This document shows positions 1 through 46,970 of a DNA stretch of 64,000 nucleotides, piece by piece. Under the pieces are notes generated by a model. It was not told where the DNA came from, ran no database searches, and saw nothing but the letters and a program-made list of their open reading frames with translations. Position 1 is the stretch's first letter. Each line of letters opens with the position of its first letter. Both the position numbers and the translations under genes were made by a program. The DNA is from Amorphochlora amoebiformis (Eukaryota; Cercozoa; Chlorarachniophyceae): positions 62,001 through 126,000 of the forward strand of contig BAAHQB010000062.1 in the NCBI GenBank assembly GCA_054601695.1. Direction: 5' to 3'.

Positions 1-3
1 ATA

Positions 4-52
<49 letters not shown>

Positions 53-142
53 TGTACATATATGTACATATCTACATATATATATACTATATATATACAT
101 ATAAATATATGTACACATATAGTATAGTTTGTTGTATACATT

Positions 143-187
<45 letters not shown>

Positions 188-280
188 CAGATGTATTTAA
201 ATATGAACGCAAAATACAGAAGTGTGTTCTTGGTAGAAATTGTCATAGGTTTTACATCTACAATATCTAAACCAGGTGGC
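1..280. other. Upstream of the RCC1-type gene: (TA)n and a possible 5' exon
   Basis: Positions 1-185 are almost pure TA/TATG microsatellite. Unique sequence begins near 186. The frame of the first assigned exon is open from an ATG at 191, and two AG sites (ending at 190 and 249) could be splice acceptors, so part of this block may be coding and the gene may start left of the window. No TATA box can be told apart from the microsatellite. Confidence 0.5.
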
Positions 281-14803
<14,523 letters not shown>

Positions 14804-15452
14804 CTTGCAGGATCCCAAAGTCAGCTTCCAAAAAACCCGATTTCAACGGTGGTTGGTTATAGTTAGCATAAATTAAGCAGAAAATTCACTTTATTATGAA
14901 CAATTAAGAACTAGAAGGTGATCATGACCATGATCTAGATCTCGACTCGGACGCGTCCTAGGCGTCGCGTATAGTTTATCTACTCACTAGACTCAGATCC
15001 AATGAATCATATGACTAGCACCATTAGATCCACAAGATCAAGATTGTACAAGATGATACATCTAGGATATATCTAGATATTAAAGTTTGTATCCGATGTA
15101 GTACTACCTACTACTACTACTAGTACTAGCTCATGACGAGATGATCTAGCTAGTACTAGTACTAGCTATAAATATACTGTCATAGACTGTCGCTACTAGA
15201 TACTCTGATACTAGTACTAGTACTAGTACTAGAGATACTCTAGATACTGGCCAATGGCCATCATCAACAATATGTATCTACTACTAGTACTAGTCTCTAT
15301 GGTACACAACGTATGTGGTACATACTATCTAGATTATTCTGTTATTGCTAGCTGTATTATTGAACATGCACTGTCTGGACTGTACACGTACATTCACCGG
15401 TATATCTATCTCTAGTATCTAGTAGATATATATTATCTAGATTATCTAGATT

Positions 15453-15522
<70 letters not shown>

Positions 15523-16157
15523 ATGTATGTGTGTGTGTGTGGATATATATGTACGTGTGCAAGATATATAAATATCATAATATATATAAATATATACATA
15601 TATATATATATATTGTTATATATATATGTGTGTGTATATATAATATATATACAACAAATATGTTGTATACAATCTAGGCAATATACTCTAGATACATTTA
15701 GGCGCTGAATTCTAGAAATAGCGAGTAACGAGCAGTATAGGATATAACTAGATAGAGTAAGTGTACGTACGTACGTCCAGTACGTACGTCCAGTACGTAC
15801 GTATGAAACTCGCTCCCGCACACGTGCCGCACGCTGTACTGTATAATTATCAATACTAAATCGATGCATTATTCTAATCATTGCCGTGCGTGGCGACGCA
15901 GGTTGGTGATACGTTAGCTCAATATGTTGTATCTATATAGCATATAATTATCAATATATATGATTTATTTTATCATATATAATTGTACAATGTATACGTA
16001 CGTCTACTAGGTCTACGGTACGTACGTAGACTGAAGTCTACGGATTGATACGTACGTATACGCACCCACGTAAATTTATCTGAGTAATACCATAATTTAA
16101 TTCTCAATTAATTGCATCAAACTATCATAGAAGCTTCATACACACATACACACACAT

Positions 16158-16192
<35 letters not shown>

Positions 16193-16201
16193 ACATTACA
16201 T

Positions 16202-16232
<31 letters not shown>

Positions 16233-16501
16233 CAATATATACAATATATACGTAAGGCCAGGCCGTTCAATAATAGTAGATCAACGTATATGTATGTATG
16301 TACTAATTATCTAGAGTATTCTAGACTACCAACTACTAGACTAAGCTACTACAGCCAGATCAGACGTGCGCATGCGCATGTGGTTCACCTAGCAGGAATA
16401 AGTTTACCATTTTACATAACTTCATGCAGCACTGCATGCAAGGCTGGTTAAAATAATTTTCATGAAACTTATATAATTTTTACTGTGATGCAGTCGTTCA
16501 G
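14804..16501. other. Convergent intergenic spacer rich in CTAG and ACGT palindromes
   Basis: This spacer lies between the stop of the RCC1-type gene and the stop of the CorA-type gene. No phase-consistent exons were found. From about 14930 to 15310 it is packed with CTAG, CTAGTA and TAGTACTAG units. From about 15755 to 16070 ACGTACGT palindromes recur. Between them is a (TA)n tract (15460-15520). Both 3' UTRs and poly(A) sites should fall here, but I cannot place them. Confidence 0.75.
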
Positions 16502-35659
<19,158 letters not shown>

Positions 35660-35968
35660 ACGATCACAGATGTCACGGTAAGTGACGTTAGGGTATTAGA
35701 GGGTCTGACATGTCAACCACCAGGGGACAATCGGGGGACAAGGGGTTGTGGGCTTGTGGTATGTCGACCGCCGGAGAGAAGTACATGGACCTACCTAGGC
35801 TTGTTAAAGACTAATTTGAAAGTCTGTTAGTGACAACCGACTCTGGATCCAGAACTGGCACGCTTAGATTGTCTACAAAATTCATTGATCTTTTTCATCT
35901 CTGATTAGCTTATGAAATTATATCAATTGACAGCTGCATTATTAAGTACAATTTCTTGTACATCTCTT
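35660..35968. other. Short spacer between two tandem minus-strand genes
   Basis: This is 309 nt of unique, microsatellite-free sequence between the stop of the coiled-coil gene (35969) and the first ATG of the CorA-type gene (35659). It must hold the 3' end of the former and the promoter and 5' UTR of the latter, unless the two are one transcription unit. No exon fits. Confidence 0.6.
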
Positions 35969-36154
35969 CTATTCCTTCGAATTCTTGAGAGCGTCGAGGG
36001 CCTATGATAACATAAGATATTTTCAGATTATGCAAACAATATACACAAATATAATATATATATATATAAATATATATTTCATCTATAGATATAATTCGCA
36101 TATGTTTTTGTTATATGTCACTATAGTAAATAAAGAGGTACACTATATCTAATA

Positions 36155-36193
<39 letters not shown>

Positions 36194-36237
36194 ATAGATG
36201 TGCATATAAATAAATAAATATATATATACATATACAT

Positions 36238-36279
<42 letters not shown>

Positions 36280-36625
36280 GTGCTGTTTAATGGTACACGT
36301 ATTATAATATTTATATAAATTTTTTGTAATACTACGACGTTATTCAGTGGATTCATATTTAAATTCATGTAGCTATAGCTATACCATAGTAACTTATAAT
36401 TACAATAATACTATTGTAATTACATGATACACGTATTGTAATAGTATTTATATAATGTATATACCATGACGTAATTCACTGGATTCATAATTAAATTCAT
36501 GTAGCTATACCATATTAACATAGTTATAATTGTATATGTATATGTGACATTATATATATATATATATATATGTATATGTATACTCCTAGTATTAATTACG
36601 TGTTAATTCATAACATCATGAAGTG

Positions 36626-36682
<57 letters not shown>

Positions 36683-36870
36683 TGTAATTATATATATACA
36701 CAAATATATATAAATATATACACACACATATATATATACACATATCATATTGTATTTAAAACATATAAATATATAAACATAATATACGTGTGTACAAATT
36801 ATTATTATAATATAAATAGGTATACTCATGAAAAAGTTGCATATATTATGTTATATTAAACGAATATAAA

Positions 36871-36909
<39 letters not shown>

Positions 36910-36990
36910 GTATGTATATATTTGTATATAAATGTAGTACAAATACATCATAGCATTTGAAAGTATACTTCATAAAGAAATAACTAATTA

Positions 36991-37021
<31 letters not shown>

Positions 37022-37032
37022 GCTTGTGTATC

Positions 37033-37084
<52 letters not shown>

Positions 37085-37269
37085 CATATGATATATAAAT
37101 ATATAGGTATACCACTGAATGCGTATCGTATGTTCAATCACTATACATCATATGATATATGCATATAAAGAAGTATATACTTACATATTAGAACATAAAT
37201 ATATATGTAAGGCTCATTTTGTACGAATACATTTACAAATGAATGTATATATATGTATATCTATATACA

Positions 37270-37302
<33 letters not shown>

Positions 37303-37401
37303 ATAAATATATGCACATATGTTATACATCAATATAATTAGATTTTATAAATATTTGATACATTTGTATAATGCTTGGAAGTATTCGTGTACTTTATATA
37401 C

Positions 37402-37438
<37 letters not shown>

Positions 37439-37487
37439 ATATAAACATATACACATATTACAATTATATGTGATATGTATATATACA

Positions 37488-37528
<41 letters not shown>

Positions 37529-37708
37529 TTTATATGTTTATACATACGTACATGCATATTTTGACTTTGTATAATATATTATACATATATGTATATACAC
37601 TTATATAATACATGTATGTCTATATATATATATATACATATTATATTATATCTATATACATATATATATAAATATATATATATATATAGATGTATATATA
37701 CATATATA

Positions 37709-37742
<34 letters not shown>

Positions 37743-37834
37743 GTATATTATAATATATATATATATATATAATAAATATATATATATATAATCTATATAT
37801 ATATATATATATATAGATGGATATAATATTATAC

Positions 37835-37876
<42 letters not shown>

Positions 37877-38337
37877 TATATGTTATAATATATTATATTA
37901 TCAAGAAGAATATTACGAAGGATAGCATGCATTACCATTTGAATATATATATAAATATGTATATGTAAAATACCAGTGTGAGTAGATAGCTACAAATTAG
38001 TTTTTCTATATATGTGTATATATATATATATAAAAAAAAAATTATATATGTATTATATATAATATATATATATACATATATATATTTATACATATATATA
38101 TTTATACATAAATATATATATAGGTATGTATCTTTGTGTATCGTATGCTAACCTTCATAGTATTTTTGTTGAATGCGAGCTGCCCAGCGATAAAATTTTG
38201 CACCGCCTGCAGGGATGTCTGACATATGTTCACAAAAAAGGTTAATGATGAAATTTTTATTACATTGAACGTTGGACTTCCTGTAATTTATACATAAATA
38301 TTATATGTATTATATATATATATATATGTATATATAA

Positions 38338-38417
<80 letters not shown>

Positions 38418-38950
38418 CTGTGTGTGTGTGTATAAGCGTGTAAATGTATATATATATATATATATACATGTAATTCCACATATTGTCACGAATGTATACC
38501 TTATCAAGATGATCCGAGTGTTTTGAGGAATTGAATTTGGAGCTGAGTCTGGACTCCAGCTTGGATACAGCTTCAGAAACCTAAGGAGAAGCAGTAACGG
38601 TTGAGCTTATGATTAGGTAGGTCAGAGCAGACTTATTAGAATATACCTTCTTTTCAACGAGATTGCCCACCAGCTGAGATATAATATGTATGTATATTAT
38701 GTATATATATAATTTCTGTGTGACGTACATTTGTATATAGTCTTTTCCCCCTCTCTTGGGATTTAAAAACATATATATATACACTATATATATATATTAT
38801 ACATATAATATATATATGTATATAAATATATGTACATATATATATATATATATATAATAATTATATAATATATATATATATAATAATTATATATATATAT
38901 ATATACATTTACATATATCTATATGGGTATGTGTTTGTATATGTACATAT

Positions 38951-38984
<34 letters not shown>

Positions 38985-39452
38985 GAAAACATACACATAT
39001 GATTATCAGTATTGATCATCATCGTGGACAAGCCATTATAATAGGGTGTATATTATATATTTGCACATATATATTGCATATATCATACATCATACACATT
39101 ATATTATATCGTAAAGAGCATGGACACTAGCCGTTTGAAATGCACACACCACGTTAACATGTATTAACGACCCCTGTTATGTTACTTTCATATAATAAGG
39201 CCATGCAATATGCATGGGTCTAGCGACTCGTGAGAGCATGTACGTTGGTCGTGCAATATACACATGGGTGTTAAGGGCGTAAGAGAGTTGTACTGACCCT
39301 TTTAATTTACATAGGCTATGTTCATATGTGCATGGGGTTTCCCGTGTGTTTATTTATAGTAATACAAATACCAGTTTCCATAAAACTACATCCAAAATAG
39401 TTCTATATGCATACATAAGTATATACATCAATACGTATATGTAGTATAAATC

Positions 39453-39495
<43 letters not shown>

Positions 39496-39590
39496 GTATA
39501 TATGTATGCATATGCCTTTATACTTCCAATACATAAATATATATATATATATACATAAATTTTTTGAAATCTAATTATGTATGTACATAA

Positions 39591-39624
<34 letters not shown>

Positions 39625-40157
39625 CGAACCGCTGCCAAAGAGGTACTGGAATTAGTATCTGTCACCAACCGAAAGTTTTCCACACCTAAGTAAGCTTTCT
39701 AATTCAGTTGAATTGAGTTTAGATGTCATGACTAGGGCAATGTTTATGAAATGAGCGCCAACAAGCATAATGTAACATTCGATATACACCATCTATACAG
39801 GTAGTAAGATTGGTAAGTAAGGGTTAGGATGAGGAGTGAGGGTTAGGTGATGGTGTTGAGGTTAAGGTAGACTTTTTCTAGTGTGATGATGATGGCGAAA
39901 AGTAGGGGTGTCTTCAGAATTTTTTCCCTGGGCAAGAAGGTCTGGAAAGATACATTGTTTGTCTATTTGTATACGTATGTTTGTATACTATATCTATATG
40001 TATATATATATGTAGATATATATATATATAGTGAGTGTGTGTATCTAATATATTTATTACATACCTAAATATATACATATATATATGTGTATATATATTT
40101 ACTAGAATTATATTCACACAAGCACTCATACTCTCTCAATTTCTGTACATATGTGCA

Positions 40158-40196
<39 letters not shown>

Positions 40197-42169
40197 ATCT
40201 ACACATATATTTATATAATATATATCTAATTGTAACACTGTTACCTCCTTGTCGACGAATGTGTAACGTGTTTACACGTTTAGTTTGTGCGATACCAAAA
40301 TAGTAGCACATATGTATATAATGTTTATAATATATGTATATGTTATTTATATTATTGTAAATCTTGTATATGCATACATAGAGAGAGAGAAAAGAGAAGA
40401 TATATAGAAGACGGAGATTTAGATCTCAGATTTGGAAAGAGGTTATAGAGAGATGTGCGGGAGGGAGAAGAGAGAGAGAAGCATGGACATATGTAATATA
40501 TATAATGCATTCTATATACCTAGTGAAGAACATAGAGTATAGGTCAAGGCAAGAGTTATGATTAATATTGTTTGGGGCACGGTCAGTTGTAGTTCAGGTG
40601 GAAAAGAGTAGAGAATTACTCGAGAAAGGAAATAGCGAGAGCAAGAGTGAGAGGTGAAAAGGAGAGCAAAGAGAACTGAGGTTAGCAGAGATAGGAATCG
40701 GTTACCAATAATTTTGTCCATTTCTTGTCGATTTTCTGTCCGGTCGTTCTTCGAATGGTCCCTGTTTTATTCAAGGACAGGTAAGTAGGTAATGCATGTA
40801 GTTTTGACGCACACATACAACGTATGTATATATATCTATATATACATATATTGTAATATATGTATATATACATATATATAAATATATCTGAATGTTATGG
40901 TTATTGTTACACAATATATGTATAAATATATATATATATATATATGCTTGTAATACAAATTCTTGTGCATATTATGAATATGCATACACTACAAACTCTA
41001 GTACATGTTACGTAATATATAAAGTTCATTGTGGTACCCTTGTGTATACATTTAATTACATAGTATTCACATTTATGAGTTTGTTGTATTGTAATCCTAC
41101 TGAAGCAATTGAAGATTCCTCCTTGTGTTATCGATCTAGTATGGTAGATATACTATATATACCTATATATATATATATATATAATACATACATATATTAT
41201 ATATGTTATATTGTAATAATAATAGATACATATATATATATATACATATATAATATACATATAGTTTATATGTACATTTTTATCTAAATCTACATATACT
41301 TGTACGTATATATATACATATATGCACATACAGAATATATAAAAACGTATAACATATGTAGATGTAAATATGTACATTTTTAAGTAAATACTATATGTTT
41401 GTATATGTATGATATGTATATTATATATATCCCTATGTGTATTATATGTATACATATATATATATATATATATGTACATATACATATATACACACATATA
41501 TACATATCCAACAGTAGCCCTAAACCTCACCGTACTTGTAACCAACACACCCATATATCTTCATAAATACATAGATGTAAATATATACACATCTGTATAC
41601 ATGTATATATGTATATATAAGTGTATATTTATATCTATTGATAAATGTGTACATACTTATATGTATGTGTAATACATGTATTTAAATATGTACACATATA
41701 TACATTATGCATATATATATATATATATATATATATGTTATTTGTATCTGATATGTGTATATTTGTATCTATTGATAAATATATACATATATGTATATAT
41801 ACATACATATATGTGTATATACATACAAATGCACAAATATTGTATATTATACGTAGGGTTAGGGTTAGGGTTAGGGTTAAGGTTAGGGTTAGGGTTAGAG
41901 TTAGGATTAGGGTAAGGGTTAGGGAGGGTGAGGGTTAGGGTAAGGGTTAGGGTTAGGGTTAGAGTTAGGGTTAGAGTTAGGGTTAGGGTAAGGGTTAGGG
42001 TTAGGGTTAGGGTTAGGGTTAGGTTAGGGTTTGCGGTAGGGATAGTTTTGGAAGTTTTGGGTGAATGAGAGAGTGATATGAATGGTATGTGTTGTTTTGT
42101 TTGATGTCTCTAGGTTTGATTTTTGGAATGTATATATACATATATATATTATATGTATATATATGTATG

Positions 42170-42231
<62 letters not shown>

Positions 42232-42269
42232 AATATGTATTATGCATACCAAAGTATGTTTATATGCAT

Positions 42270-42308
<39 letters not shown>

Positions 42309-43822
42309 GTACATAATATTTATATATAGATATATATGTATATATATACATGTATGTAATGTATGTGTATATGTACACATACATTTATATTTATATGTTT
42401 GTATGTGTGTATGTATATGTATGTATATGTATATTCAGATGTTACATGTGGAATATGAATATAAATTTTCATACGCAGATATACATATAATACTTTATTA
42501 TCATTTTATAAATATGTATAATATATATATGTAAGTATGCTTTGTTTATATACATATATATATATATAATATATATATATATACATGTATTTTTTCAATG
42601 TTACATATACGTATGTTTAGAGCTCCCATATATGTATGTTTATACTGTTTAGAGCTCCCACATATACATATGTTAAGACTCTTTTAGAGCTCCCTTCTAA
42701 TCTGACCTGGTCCCGAATCCTATCTTTCATATCCATAACTTGCGCCATCTCTGCCTTCACCTCCACAGCCTGATGAAAGTAATTTATCAACATCCTCCTC
42801 CATTCCTCCCTCTTCTCCCGAACTCTTCCTCTCAAACTCTCTCTCTCTCGTGCCTTTTCTCTCCCTCCCTCCCTCTCTCAAAGGTGTGAGTCAAAACGAA
42901 GACCATGGAGAAAATACATAACAATTAGAATCGAAACCGACCCCCATACTCCTCCCCATCGAGCCTTCGCTGCCAATCAGATTCTGACAGAGATTGGATT
43001 TACAACTCATTTCGGAAAATCATGGTTTCCCCAAAATCAGGATCCCAAATTACCTGTTGCTTGATCTGAGCAACTCTATTCTCGGCCTGAGCACTCAACC
43101 ATCCGTCGGAATCGACCCGCACAGCCCTAGCCTGGGGAGATTTAGAGTTAGGTGTCAATAGTTAGCGCGATTGAGTATGGTGAGAGCATGCGGGTGACAA
43201 CCTCAGCAGTCGAATCCGGAGATATAGGCTCTGCTTCTTCAGTAATGGCTCCACTAACGGGTTACAGTTCACATAATCATGTTTCTGGGCTGGAGGCATA
43301 ACTTTGAAGCCAGGGATGAACATACCCTCTTCCTGCATCGTAGTGAACCGCGTCATCTGGGTTATCATCACATGGCAAAAGTCAACGACTATCACTTTCA
43401 GTCTCATGAAAATTCCGTGGCTTTCATTGTATTACCACCAGTGTAGCTCACGGTATTGTCAACCAGCTTATCTCCTTGCCGGTGGTAGTTCATGTATTCC
43501 AGTTCGCCCTCCCGCCGCTCGCGAAATCGAAAAGGGTTCCCCAACCTAGGAAACATTATAAAAGCGTACCATTTTAGTAGCTTGTTGCGTAGTATCATCT
43601 GCTATCCGCTGGATCTTGTATTAAATGGCTCGACCTAGACTCGTTCTCCTGCAGCGCATGAAGATCCAACTTTTTCCACCCTGAACCCTCGAGAAGGCTG
43701 TTTGGACTTGAATCTGGTTCCGCTACTTCTGTTTTCTTTTCGATCGACGAATGTCCGGCTCTAAATGATCCCTTAGCCTGCAGAAGAAGCCCTAAAAGGG
43801 CGACCCACCACCCAGAAGCCAT
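35969..43822 (-). CDS. Unrecognised secreted or lumenal coiled-coil protein (13 exons, 291 aa)
   Basis: I do not recognise a family. The protein starts with a signal-peptide-like segment ([19 protein letters not shown]). A charged region follows ([20 protein letters not shown]), then an acidic Ser/Pro stretch ([14 protein letters not shown]). The C-terminal 170 residues are predicted mostly helical with heptad-like spacing ([66 protein letters not shown]), ending [10 protein letters not shown] and TAG. I see no second membrane helix and no ER-retrieval tail. Spliced length is 876 nt with every junction in phase. Exons, 5' to 3': 43822-43635, 43545-43436, 43356-43326, 43253-43202, 43131-43054, 42769-42707, 41135-41101, 40761-40706, 39685-39630, 38673-38647, 38580-38500, 38218-38153, 36001-35969. 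The first five introns are only 70-89 nt (one is 284 nt) and free of TA repeats; later ones reach 2 kb. The 35-nt exon 41135-41101 was placed because it alone joins its neighbours in phase. Confidence 0.72.
36291..36519. repeat. Diverged tandem duplication of about 100 bp
   Basis: Two copies, 36291-36400 and 36426-36519, share ACACGTATT, the block GTTATTCAGTGGATTCAT (GTAATTCACTGGATTCAT in the other) and TTAAATTCATGTAGCTATA. They lie in the last intron of the coiled-coil gene and show no coding potential. Confidence 0.75.
40375..40480. repeat. GA-rich tract in an intron of the coiled-coil gene
   Basis: GAGAGAGAAAAGAGAAG-type purine-rich sequence on the + strand, continuing more weakly to about 40680. 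It lies between the exons 40761-40706 and 39685-39630. No exact period. Confidence 0.65.
41857..42036 (+). repeat. TTAGGG array in an intron of the coiled-coil gene
   Basis: About 180 bp of GGGTTA hexamers on the + strand, less degenerate than the 9-kb array, with variants TTAGAG and GTAAGG. It sits in the long intron between the exons 42769-42707 and 41135-41101, so the transcript strand reads CCCTAA. Confidence 0.9.
42615..42692. repeat. Three short direct repeats TTTAGAGCTCCC
   Basis: Three copies of TTTAGAGCTCCC near 42617, 42651 and 42682, the first two followed by CATATA-like sequence, about 32 bp apart. They lie just downstream of the exon ending at 42707, inside an intron. No function is evident. 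Confidence 0.7.
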
Positions 43823-44020
43823 GCGTTTGAATTCAAATGACAGCTCAGATATCCAGTGAATAATATGTGTATATCCCTTTAATAGATATCTTCATATTGA
43901 CCCAGTCAAACCCATCACATACCGGTATATTAATTGTATCTTTTAAAAAAGACGCTTCTAGGAGCACTTGGCCGTGGTACCCACAAGGGCCGGTTGCATC
44001 CTTCGCGATTCCTCGCCGAC
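43823..44020. promoter_or_regulatory. Candidate bidirectional promoter between divergent genes
   Basis: This 198-bp spacer separates the ATG of the coiled-coil gene (minus, 43822) from the chosen ATG of the universal stress protein gene (plus, 44021). It is unique sequence without (TA)n. A promoter here is inferred only from the divergent layout; I can name no specific element. The plus-strand frame of the stress protein is open back to about 43936, so its true start could lie inside. Confidence 0.5.
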
Positions 44021-44822
44021 ATGATCCGAGCCCTCATCTCCGTCTTCCATCCGGTCTACGCTCGTGCAGAGGCAAAGGTCATCTAATATTCTTTACAACT
44101 ATCTCGTAGATTAATCTAAAAATCACACTTTCGACAGCACAAACGTGTCCCAGGTGGCCCACATATCATCGTCGCCATCGACGGAACTCCTATAAGGTTG
44201 TCCGAAACGCAGACAGCTGCAAATTGGCTTTTAATGATGTCTTACACCAGCGGAAGCCTTGTCAAGTGGGGAGCGGAGCATGTATTCGACAAGGCGGGAA
44301 AGATTACCTTCGTACATGCCACTGAGTGCTCAGGACCAATAGAATTTGAAGCTACTTCCGAAGAGATGGACTTTCAAAGCGGGTGGCTCAGCTGTATATT
44401 GTAGGCCTGAATATGAACGTGGGCTCTAGCAGGCTAGCGAAGTGAGTGATGCAAGAGAGTATTGGGTGACCTGAACACTGAGTTCAAGCTAAAGATTTTG
44501 TGTGCATCGCAGGATAGTTATCCGATCATATAGCGAGGAAATCAGAAGACAGGCTGTTCATCGAGGCATGGGTGTTCTTGGGAAGTGTAACGAAATTTCG
44601 GAAGAATATGGTAAGGCACACTTGCACGTGCGCCGTGTTAGGGAACGTGTTGTAATTGCGGTGGACAGGCTTTGCTCCTGACGAGCAGAAGCTGCTGCTC
44701 GCTGATAAGAACAGCAACGTCAAATATGCTCTTCTTCGATACTTGGACGCTGCTAAGCCCGATCTAATCATCTGTGGAAGCAGAGGTAGGATAATGAAAA
44801 TGTAAATGCGTCTCAAGAGCAA

Positions 44823-44856
<34 letters not shown>

Positions 44857-44868
44857 TATATACATATC

Positions 44869-44910
<42 letters not shown>

Positions 44911-44950
44911 TATACGTATCTATACATACATATATTTATATATATATATG

Positions 44951-45049
<99 letters not shown>

Positions 45050-45050
45050 G

Positions 45051-45094
<44 letters not shown>

Positions 45095-45268
45095 TATGTG
45101 CATGTATGTGAAGATACATATATATATATATATATATACATATGTATAAATATAGGTATTTATATATTTATATATACATATATATATACCTGTATGTATA
45201 ATGTATGTATGCATATCATAGTATAAATATATATGTCTAAATATGTATGTACAAATTTATACATATGA

Positions 45269-45312
<44 letters not shown>

Positions 45313-45601
45313 ATGTATGTGTATATTACATATCTATTGTATACGTACATATTATATGTACATATATATATATATATATCTATATATATATATATATATT
45401 ATATATATGTATATATATGTGTGTACAAAATAAATATATGTTAGTACATACATGCGTATATATAGTATTTTTATATATGTATTCATTATACCTATTCATG
45501 TGCATAAATATTATATGTACACGTAGCATATAAATGAATTAAATGTAATGGTATTAGATACATATACACCTTCCATATGTCATATACATACTACATTATA
45601 C

Positions 45602-45632
<31 letters not shown>

Positions 45633-45814
45633 CATATGAATATATTGTAAAGAAAAAAATGAATGTTGCGTAATATATATGTATATAGATATATGTGTAG
45701 TATTTATTATATGTGTATATGATATATGTAGATACAAATATTTGTATGTTTATATCGAGATACATACACATATACACAGTATGAAAATAAGGATATGTAT
45801 ATGTATATATATAC

Positions 45815-45846
<32 letters not shown>

Positions 45847-45989
45847 TATATATTTATATATATATACATATATGCATATATATATATATATATGTATATT
45901 ACATGTATTTATATTATATATAGACAAATATTTTTATATACATATATATATATACGTATTATATACAAATGTACACATGTGTACATATA

Positions 45990-46025
<36 letters not shown>

Positions 46026-46258
46026 GTATATAGGTTTTTATATAATATATATATATATGTGTACATATATCTATTTTACATACAAATATATATATATATA
46101 TATATTTGTATATAATATAAATATATATATATATATAAATATATATATTGTAATATTTATATTTACAAATAGATACGTACATGTATATACATATCCATAC
46201 ATGTATGTGTATTTTATATGTATATGTAAAATACATATACTTATACATTTTTCATACA

Positions 46259-46313
<55 letters not shown>

Positions 46314-46525
46314 CATATGTATGTATAAGTCTATGTTGTATATAAAAGTATATATATAGATATGTGTGTATCTTAAATGTATATATTTGTATTTTATATA
46401 ATATATATATATATATATATGTACATATTATATATATAAAAACATATTTATACATGTACACATGTGTACATATGTATAAATATATTATATGTATATAATT
46501 ATATATGTATACATATATATATTAC

Positions 46526-46567
<42 letters not shown>

Positions 46568-46700
46568 TTATATATGTATATGTGTATATTGTACTACATA
46601 TATTTATATATATATATATATATATACATAAATATATATATATATATATTGATATATATTGATACATATTATACCTATGCATCTGCATGTACGTATATGT

Positions 46701-46750
<50 letters not shown>

Positions 46751-46970
46751 ATATATATATATATGTATATATGTGTGTGCGTATGTGTGTGTATTCATGT
46801 ACATATGTGTATACTAAAATATGTAACAATAATATATATACATGTATGTATATATTACATTAGGCATGGGAGGCTTTGGAAGGGCTCTTTTAGGATCCGT
46901 TGCTGATTACCTAGTCCACAACTCTGAGTGTGCGATTACTATCGTGAAAAAGCGAACGGGGAAGGACTGA
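44021..46970 (+). CDS. Universal stress protein (UspA) domain protein (5 exons, 207 aa)
   Basis: A single UspA-type domain fills most of the protein. Strand 1 is [10 protein letters not shown], followed by a helix ([11 protein letters not shown]) and KITFVHATE, the typical second strand. The C-terminal half has [20 protein letters not shown], the ATP-binding pattern G-x2-G-x9-G-S. It then continues [19 protein letters not shown] and ends RTGKD and TGA. USPs bind nucleotides and act in stress responses; a specific role cannot be read here. The N-terminus [19 protein letters not shown] is basic and could be a targeting peptide or simply an extension. Exons 44021-44077, 44138-44382, 44513-44610, 44669-44785 and 46864-46970 total 624 nt, all in phase with GT..AG borders. 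The first three introns are 58-130 nt; the last is 2078 nt of (TA)n and splits the ATP-binding loop. An earlier start is possible. Confidence 0.88.
44945..45045. repeat. Long (TA)n tract in the stress-protein gene intron
   Basis: About 80 bp of pure TA dinucleotide flanked by TATG/TACA variants. It belongs to the 2-kb last intron (44786-46863), which is microsatellite-like almost from end to end. Confidence 0.93.
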
